A stretch of 64,000 nt of DNA, taken from Pholis gunnellus. Taxonomy: Eukaryota; Chordata; Actinopteri; Perciformes; Pholidae. Within the stretch, counting starts at the first letter, position 1; each line of letters opens with the position of its first letter. The stretch lies in assembly GCA_910591455.2 (NCBI GenBank), contig OU342804.1, forward strand, positions 26,339,207 to 26,403,206. The letters run 5' to 3'. Positions 57,501 to 64,000 of the stretch are shown here, one piece after another. Below the pieces are notes generated by a model. It saw nothing but the letters and a program-made list of their open reading frames with translations, did not search any database and was not told the DNA's origin. The translations under genes and the position numbers were made by a program.

Positions 57501-59712
57501 ACAGGAAACCCACTGTTAGGAAGGGCATGGGAGCTAGATGATCTAATTTAAACCCAGTTCAACAGTGATCACAAGAGCATTTTTATCATCCGGGTGAAAC
57601 AAAAATGCAGAAACGCACAGAGGCCCAGATTGGACTTCATTCATTAATGTACACGTTGCATTAAATGATCACCATAGCAGCCAACACAGCTTAGGTTCTT
57701 CTACATTGTAACACGCCTGAGGGGTCCAGGGGTGGAAGTACCTTTACTGAAGTACTGTACATAAGTGCAATTCTAAAAGGTACTCAGCTTGAATATTTTT
57801 TACTCACTTTATATAATGGCACACACATAAAAACACATTATGGGTTTATAAATGATGATGCAATGGTTTACCAATACTGTACCCAGTAGTGTATAAAGTA
57901 CTTCAAATCAGCTTCACATTGAAAGATAACATACATCTCTAATAAAATAATATATTATCCCAAACATACCACTCTGAATGGCGCATTCTTGCATTTTGAA
58001 TCCATTTACTTTTGATACTTTATGCGATACTTAGTGAGTTAAATGCAGGGCATTTAATTGCAATGTAGTATTTTTTACTTTTACTTAAATAAATGAGTTG
58101 ATTACTTCTTCCATCACTGTCAGGGTCTGAGTGGCAGGTAGGTTTAAGCCTTTAAGCTCCTGGGTGTTGCAAAAAGGGGACTCTGTCCACCATCACACCA
58201 TACATTGAGAGATATATATATATAAACTTGTATGCGGGCCTTTATGAATCACAATGGGATCAAATCTGTGCTCACGGCTTACATCTTGCTGTAGTCTTTA
58301 TCGGAAACCTACAGTTTTCTTCATTCTCTTGAGCCAAACCATGCGGCACTGCCCTGCAAAGCATTTCCTTCCCCTAACTCATTCATTAAAATAGCTCCCA
58401 GCCACCCCAAACCCTCTCCAGATCAGATCAAAGACAAAGCACAGCAGAATCGCACCATCTGTCCATGACCAGAGGACAATCCACTCCAAGAGCCAAAGCC
58501 ATGGATACAACCACAGCCGTGCCAACAAGAATCACTGCGATATTCCCCCACTGTTATCGTTAAATGGATAAAGAATCGATCGCTGTGGCAGGAACCTCTG
58601 TGAGGCCTGCTGTGTCTTCAAGCAGCGGCCTTATATTTCTGTTGGTGTGCAATTACCATGCTAACTTTGTTTGAGACCGCCGAGGGTTCACATTAGGCCT
58701 CCGAGACAATACGCCTACTCCATTAGAGGGCAGCTACGGTGGTACATTTCACAGAGGCATCATCGCACCTTATAGCAGACTAAACCTGTGTTACGCCTAC
58801 ACTGAAAACTCATTCACCGCTTCCCTGCAGGGACTCAGATGTGGCTGGTTGCGGATCCCCCCCCCCCTCAAAGTCATATATGGTGCCCTCTGATGGACAC
58901 ATATTACAGATTAATCTGAAAGGTGGATATTCGGGATCTTATAGGCTGCAGGCTCAATCTACTTTATAGGACACACGGCTCAAATTTCCATCATCAGATG
59001 TTAGAATAGCAGCTGCGTCTCACCTCTCCGCCTGCTTTCTATTCCCACCTCCCATCTAAATGAAAAGGTGTGATGGGAAAGCAAAGGGGCAATGCCTTCA
59101 AATTACCTTTATTCTTCACCTGAAAGGTCACAGTGACAAATGCAGGCAGCACAGTTCACTCCAGCACACTGACATATATTACATTAGACTACACTACACT
59201 CTCCCTCTCTCACTGGATTCACCCAGGAGGCATTAATCTATAAAATGGACTACAATAACCGTCATGCATATTGACCAGAGGGGGCGAGTGGCTGGGCAAA
59301 CAAGGTTATATGGACATAATAATTAAAATCACGGTTGTACAGCTATAGATCGGGTCAGCAGCTGGTTTATCTCTCCATGTTTAGCCTATCAGAGGATCAG
59401 CTTCCCGTTTGACAAGTCGGCTGAGAGAAGGGGGTCTATTTCTTTATAGAATTCAATTCATTTTGGCCATAAAACGGTGAGATATAAACGCGATATAAAC
59501 GATATGGAAGCCAGAAAGGGCTTTCCAATGTCATTTGTGGCTGCTATTACAACAGCCTGTTTAGTCAAACGCTGCCTCGGTCGTGGGGGGGGGGGGGGGG
59601 GGGCAGAAATAAAATAAATAATAATAAAATAAACCAACGTGCGAGTGTGTGTTCGGCCTACCTGTTTGCGATTGGCTGTCTTCAGCGGGTTGCCTGTGTT
59701 TGCAAAGATCAT
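47847..59712 (-). CDS. rbms1: RNA-binding motif single-stranded-interacting protein 1 (complete CDS, 13 coding exons)
   Basis: Sequence-specific single-stranded DNA/RNA-binding protein (MSSP family). Coding exons in transcript order: 59712-59662, 57494-57352, 55622-55564, 54348-54257, 53144-52987, 52235-52156, 52044-51944, 51523-51474, 51388-51298, 49629-49579, 48705-48604, 48253-48185, 47915-47847. They total 1,116 nt (371 aa plus stop) and all phases agree; the human isoform I recall is about 406 aa. RRM1 (about 43-115) has RNP2 LYIRGL and RNP1 KGYGFVDF; RRM2 (about 122-205) has RNP2 LYISNL and RNP1 RGVGFARM. The C-terminal part is rich in Q, P, S and Y and ends SSPYSQLSK. RBMS2 and RBMS3 are close relatives; the itgb6/psmd14 neighbours favour RBMS1. 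The start chosen gives the short N terminus MIFANTGNPLKTANRKQ. Confidence 0.94.
51917..51935. repeat. Poly-G tract (19 G) beside rbms1 exon 7 donor
   Basis: Nineteen consecutive G on the plus strand; in the transcript it is C19, starting about nine bases into the intron after the GTATGT donor. Confidence 0.95.
51944..53144 (-). CDS. rbms1: rbms1 coding exons 5-7: RRM2
   Basis: Exons 53144-52987 (QQEQDPTNLYISNLPLSVDE through RGVGFAR), 52235-52156 (MDTTEQCNAVISHFNGKFIK) and 52044-51944 (PLLCKFADSQRKK, FVPNGQTGDLRL). Exon 5's acceptor reads GAGCAG|CAA; exon 7's donor is followed by a C19 tract. Confidence 0.93.
54257..57494 (-). CDS. rbms1: rbms1 coding exons 2-4: Ser/Gln-rich leader and RRM1
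   Basis: Exons 57494-57352, 55622-55564 and 54348-54257. Exon 2 encodes SYPMTPSSPSSSSNSSSTG, then LEQLSKTNLYIRGLPPATTD. Exon 3 encodes YGKIQSAKAILDKTTNKCK; exon 4 encodes GYGFVDFDSPGAALKAVHAL. The serine run is coded by an AGC/AAC trinucleotide repeat (57441-57470). Confidence 0.93.
54575..54842. repeat. Teleost palindromic interspersed repeat copy
   Basis: Contains 'gaagattgataccactctca', 'gctggttagcttagtttagc', 'agcacctctaaagctcactc' and the end 'ggactattcctttaag'; same family as 10085-10485. Confidence 0.7.
55870..56240. repeat. Probable degraded interspersed repeat
   Basis: 'acaactaatcaacgaagtcg' at the left and 'actaatcaatagattattcc' near the right suggest inverted termini of an hAT-like non-autonomous repeat. 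The interior has no coding signal. Ends are uncertain. Confidence 0.4.
56905..57125. repeat. Teleost palindromic interspersed repeat copy
   Basis: Contains 'cttgccaagagttagatgag', 'gctggatagcttagcatagc', 'acaaagacttg' and 'gtgctaagctacgctaacc'; same family as 10085-10485. Confidence 0.7.
57722..58125. repeat. Teleost interspersed repeat with imperfect inverted ends
   Basis: Begins 'caggggtggaagtacctt' and ends 'tacttcttccatcactg', imperfect inverted copies (CAG.G.TGGAAG). The interior has 'actgaagtactgtacataag' and 'tttttacttttacttaaata'. No clean target duplication was found. Lies in the first coding intron of rbms1. Confidence 0.6.
58130..59580. other. rbms1 intron 1 proximal segment, no repeat recognised
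   Basis: About 1.4 kb of mixed-composition sequence without obvious interspersed repeats apart from a short (TA)n near 58212 and an 8-C run at 58857. Its position near the first exon would suit regulatory elements, but I see no specific motif to claim. Confidence 0.4.
59585..59603. repeat. Poly-G tract (19 G) near rbms1 exon 1
   Basis: Nineteen consecutive G on the plus strand, about 58 bp inside the intron from the rbms1 exon 1 donor. Confidence 0.95.
59662..59712 (-). CDS. rbms1: rbms1 coding exon 1 (short alternative N terminus)
   Basis: Encodes MIFANTGNPLKTANRKQ, then donor CAG|GTAGGC. An upstream in-frame ATG at 59790-59788 would add 26 residues, but the MIFANTGNPLK start resembles a known RBMS-family N terminus. 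The other mammalian start (MGKVWKQQ...) was not found in the window. Confidence 0.75.
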
Positions 59713-60160
59713 CCTGGAGGTTATGGAAATATATTTTTTATTTCCCAAAAAGAAAAATCGCAACGAGGAGCCACTAGAGACGGAATCCAAGGCGGTGTAC
59801 GGAGCCTACGAAATAGCCAGTCGGTTTAAAACATCCGCATACTGAACGGGCCGGTTAACATTAAAAAGAAGAGCCTCGGTCCTGCATAGGTATACTGACA
59901 CATCTATACAGTCAGATGCACGCCAGGCGATGGACCAACCCTTCGGTCCGGTTCATTGATCTACGACGTCCTGCTGCAGACCGCTCGGCAGTCCCACCTA
60001 CTACAGACCAAACCATCTCCGCCTCTGCGGGGTGTTTGACATCAAATAAACTGCGTGGCCGCCTCTTGCGAACTCGCCTCGGCGGTTTGTTTTTTGTGAC
60101 AAAGGCACGTCGAGACGTCTGGTGTCTGCGGCTGGGTTTATAGTCGGATACAAAGTGCTT
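59713..60160 (-). promoter_or_regulatory. Probable rbms1 5' UTR and promoter region
   Basis: Upstream of the rbms1 start on the minus strand. Moderately CpG-rich compared with surroundings (for example at 59940-60120), no repeats, no other coding exon. The transcription start cannot be placed. Confidence 0.35.
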
Positions 60161-63100
60161 TAGTTTTCATTTGTAGGCGCACAATCAGTTGGGCTGAACA
60201 CTCGGCGCCTTTCATGTTGTTGTCGTCCGCACATACCAAGCATTCTTCACCCCCACCTCCTCCAACCACACACACACACACACACACACACACCCTCTTC
60301 CTCTTCCTACCCTTCCCCCCATCCCACACACTCTCTACATGTTAGAGAATCAGGATGCAATGAAATATAAGCTGGGTCTGGCCTGGGCTGGAGGTCACAC
60401 ACTCTCCCTATGTAAAACCAACTATGGGAGGGAGTGCATTGAAAGACAAGAACACAGAACAAATATTAGGTTGAAAAAAGGCTTTCATTCAAAATATTTA
60501 CTCCTATCTTTAGTGTCCGATAGGCTCATTATAGTAGCCTATACTGTATGTAGATCATGTGACATAAAGGCGAAGTAGAAACAAAATATTGACTCCTTCA
60601 TCAATCAAGAGAACCATTCATATTTTCCCTTTTTAATGCATTCACAAGATTGATCTGCTTATATGCAGTTTGTAAAAATGTGAACTAAGCATTTTAACAT
60701 ATCACACACAAATAACTCCCTCCACTGACTGATGGGGAAAAAAGAGGAACTATGGCTTCATAGCTTCTGGTCAAATGTTTGTAGTGCTTTTCAGAATTGG
60801 TTTTAAGATGCAATGGTTTGCCGTTGGTGCTTCAAAATAAGCTGTTCATCTTTCTAGATTTTTTTATCTCCTGCGTTTGACCTGTGAGACCCTTTAGGTT
60901 CATCAGACACTGGCTTAAATAAAGCTTTTAGTTGTTGCACTCCAGTGGAGGAACAGCCCCTCTCATTACAGCAGGTCCACCCCTTCAATAGAATCAATCA
61001 GAAGTCAATACAGCCCAGCTCTCTACCCACTGCCTGTGCTCAAGCCAGAGTCCTCGGGTCTTTTTCTTGGTAATTCTTACGGCTACACAGGCACACATGT
61101 GGCCCCAGAGATAACTATAGGTGCACATTTCCCTCTCACTATTTTATAATTAAAGTCATTTTATATTCACATATACACTGAAGCACAAAGCAGTGCTTGC
61201 CACTAGCAGTGATCCTGCTGGAGATTTATAAAGCAAAGTTGAATCCAAATCCCATCAGGGTGCAAGGAAGCTCTTAAAGCATCAAATTTCTCTCCCCTAT
61301 TTTCTCGGCTGGTAGGATTAAGGTTTCATGCTGGTGTCGTGTTACAAGCTACTTGTGATGGTCTTTGAAAAGTCCAATCATTCCTCTCTGAATAATCAGC
61401 TCTAATAATCTTTGTATAGATGATTCCCTGTGCTTTTTGTTACCCTGTTTGGTAGTTATTGATTGGTTAACCCATTAGATCCAATATGTTGTTAGCTGCC
61501 CTTTTGGTGACAGGGGACATTTCATACAGTATTTAAATGTAAATAAACTATATTTCACATATTAAAGCTGCGTATTTCGCATATTTTTGTTTTGCACTTT
61601 TAACCTATTTTGTTTCAAATTAATTGAATAACCAATGGGTCAATTGATCTGAAGCCTTTGGCTCATTTATCCATCTATCCATTGTTTCTCTGGGTAATAT
61701 TTCAGGAAGGCGTCTCCCTGTTTGGAGCAAAAAAATGAATCGGTTTCAGAAACAACAGAGATTGGATAAAAACTGAAGTCACTGAAATTAGAGACCATAT
61801 AATACATACCTTACTAATGTAGGTTAACTTAGTCTGGATCTTAAAGGCCATAGAAACTAGAGTTAAGCCCATCACAAGGAAGCACATCCTGGTTACCACT
61901 GAGTGTAGTGAATTGTGTCGAGGCAGCAAGAGGTCCTGTGGGTGTGGTGAAGGAGGGACCGAGGAATGCGGATGATTATCTCCCCCTTCCTCATTCAGTG
62001 AGGAATTAAGGAATTCAAAATTCCTGTTGATGACCTGTCTGGCCAGGCAGTGGGGTAACCAGTATCATGTGTTGGGTGAGATTGCACGAGTTGTCTGGCT
62101 AGATTGGGAGTTGTTGACTGGCTGGAATACATGAAACCCAACAAAGGAGCTTTTTCAAAAGTCGAGTGATGTTGTGGTTTAGCTCAGAGTTTGTGGCTCC
62201 TTAGGGAATAATGAAATGCTTGCATGTTGAAATATGAGAAACCACTCAAACTTCACAGCCATTTTCATTCTTTTTAGTATTGAAATATAGATGCTGTATA
62301 TTTCATCAGTGCTGTTTTTTTTCTACGTTTAGTAAGTGCTAGAAGACGAGGTCAGGGTTTACATTCAATTCAATTTGAAAATGTATTGCTTACACACCTA
62401 CATAATTTCTAAATGCAAGCATGTTATATGTATCAGATATATACTGTATATGTACAGTGTTAAAAAAACATGTTTCAATCTTAATTCAGGCATACTCTTA
62501 ATAGCATGGTACAAGTATTAAAGAATGTTTGACCAACATCAGTAAATAAGCAGCCATAAACCCCAACAAAGAAAACAACCGAAAGAGAAACTCTGGATTT
62601 TGTCTTTTCCAGAAATATTGTTTTACCTACAATGTAAAAGCATTTTATTATAAATCATTGATTTGAAATATTCCTAATCTCAAAATTGCAGATGTTTCAC
62701 AGCTCAATGAAATTAAACTGTACTTAAAAACGTTGAATAGAATAAGGTATATATACAATGTCAGAAAGTATTATAAAACAGGTTTTATACTAATGCATTT
62801 AGTAGGCCTTCGTAGTCATTCATTCTTCTAAGCTAAAATATTATTTTTAAATTGTGCAAGCTTATCAAAGATATCATTTTTACATTTAAAAACAGTATAA
62901 GCTGTATAAGCAGTCATAAGAACATATTTATTATCAGTAGCAGTGGTGACAGTAGCAGCAGTGGCAGCAGAAGTGTAAAATGCATTGATTGTGGCGCACC
63001 CTTGTGTCTCGATTGTGCAGGTGCAAAAAGTCTGGCGACAACAAAATACGTCATTTGTGCGACGGAAGCAGTTTTTCAAAAAGAAAAAAAAAGAAAAGAC

Positions 63101-63970
63101 AATTCTGGCTGATTCATTGTAGCCAGTTGCACTGACTCGACTGATCACAGAAACACAGACTTTTCTAAACACCCGAAATATTTGACAACAGGTAAGTGAA
63201 CTTACAGCTTTAACACATTCAATGGCTTTCATAAAACACGGTGAGATAGAATCAGTGTTCAGACTTTGTTGCTGTTTTTCTTGTGCGGGATGACAGAGGC
63301 TAAGCGTGAGCAAGCTAACGGCAAGCTAACGCCTTTAGTAACGTTGGATGTTGCTGTTAATGAACTGAGCGTTTTCACGACACATGTATTATGCATTTCC
63401 CTGTTGTTTTTTGTTACTTAAACACAAAACACGATACTTTGATTTAAAAAAAAGAAATGCGTGGTTGTCCAGTTTCTTGTGATGTGTGTGCGTGAGTATA
63501 GGTAAATGAGCTAACTGAAGCTAACTAGCGAGTTGGTGCTAACTTCAGTTTTATTTTGGATTTCTTTGGCTACTCAAATAACGTTACACCCATAATGTCC
63601 TAAATTGAAGTCAACTACGTCAGGGCCAATAGAAGAGAAACGAGACATAACACAAATAAAATAGAGACAATGTAATTCCCAATATTCGAAGTCAGAATTC
63701 TTAATTCATAATTTTAACGTTGATAGAACGCTAGCTATTAAACCCAAACATGACCTAATGTCCACCAGGTAACAGTTTATAACCGCGGACATGCTTTAGC
63801 TACTGTCTGATGTATGTTCCATGTACATATTAGTCCACTACTTGTGCCTTTTTGTTAGTGAATTTGTCCGAATTAATAAACTGTATAAAGGACGTAATAT
63901 TAAATGTATCCCTCTAATAGTAAAGCTGCTTTAAAGTCAAGCTAATGCCTTTATTGTGTTGGCTCATCAG
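60160..63970. other. Spacer between rbms1 and psmd14
   Basis: AT-rich, with a (CA)n tract at 60266-60293. No recognisable coding exon, including no TANK-like sequence. The psmd14 5' UTR exon should lie in the right part; a CAACAG|GTAAGTG at 63186-63197 is a possible non-coding exon donor, but this is speculative. Confidence 0.45.
60266..60293. repeat. (CA)n microsatellite
   Basis: About 28 bases of pure CA repeat in the rbms1 upstream region. Confidence 0.95.
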
Positions 63971-63978
63971 ATCTCGCT

Positions 63979-64000
63979 ATGGACCGGCTGCTGAGGCTCG
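63979..64000 (+). CDS. psmd14: 26S proteasome non-ATPase regulatory subunit 14, first coding exon (partial)
   Basis: An acceptor (TTGGCTCATCAG) ends at 63970; the exon starts at 63971 and the ATG at 63979 opens MDRLLRL, cut by the window edge. MDRLLRL is the invariant N terminus of PSMD14/Rpn11, the JAMM metalloprotease that removes ubiquitin chains at the proteasome lid. The assignment rests on seven codons plus conserved synteny (RBMS1 near PSMD14 in mammals), with a plausible non-coding first exon upstream. It lies on the plus strand, divergent from rbms1. Confidence 0.8.

Noticed and set aside
61702..61929. 75-codon minus-strand open frame with a hydrophobic stretch
   Set aside because: No acceptor/donor series or homology; hydrophobicity reflects T-rich composition.
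62828..63313. 161-codon minus-strand open frame left of psmd14
   Set aside because: Low-complexity sequence with no family resemblance; part of it is an AGC/ACT-rich tract. No supporting splice structure.

Overview
This is a vertebrate nuclear window, almost certainly from a ray-finned (teleost) fish. The introns are compact and the spacers are full of interspersed repeats I recognise as typical of teleosts (Tc1/mariner and hAT remnants, 'TTAGCTTAGCATAAAGACTGG'-type palindromic repeats, a LINE 3' tail). The gene order pla2r1 - itgb6 - rbms1 - psmd14 matches the human 2q24 block PLA2R1-ITGB6-RBMS1-(TANK)-PSMD14. All genes are intron-containing; exon limits were read by hand from GT/AG sites and codon phase.

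Layout. (1) 1043-27845, minus strand: pla2r1, 30 coding exons, 4,446 nt of CDS, 1,481 aa. It has a signal peptide, ricin-B (cysteine-rich) domain, fibronectin II domain, eight C-type lectin domains, one membrane span and a short tail. (2) 29760-38990, minus: itgb6 (integrin beta-6), 15 coding exons, 2,349 nt, 782 aa. (3) 47847-59712, minus: rbms1, 13 coding exons, 1,116 nt, 371 aa, two RRMs. (4) The last 30 bases on the plus strand hold the first coding exon of psmd14 (26S proteasome deubiquitinase), cut by the window edge. All three complete CDSs sum to a multiple of three with consistent exon phases.

The spaces between genes hold UTRs, microsatellites and repeats; I found no TANK-like gene between rbms1 and psmd14. 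The largest non-genic object is a 4,765-bp hAT-type insertion (2233-6997, perfect 8-bp target duplication) in the penultimate-to-previous coding intron of pla2r1. It carries about 1 kb of extremely G-rich tandem array, a 65-bp duplication, a Harbinger-like transposase fragment and a pair of roughly 130-bp inverted arms. A second hAT element (21890-22772, perfect 8-bp target duplication) keeps the C-terminal dimerisation part of a SCAND3/ZBED-type transposase.

How the genes work: pla2r1 and itgb6 are cell-surface receptors (endocytic lectin-like receptor; RGD-binding integrin subunit). rbms1 is a nucleic-acid-binding protein and psmd14 a proteasome subunit. They share conserved synteny, not a pathway or operon. 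The most noteworthy small-scale signals are splice-site oddities: a NAGNAG acceptor inside the integrin specificity loop, microsatellites or homopolymers abutting splice sites, and several weak donors in pla2r1. I did not find an undescribed biological system that the sequence alone would prove.
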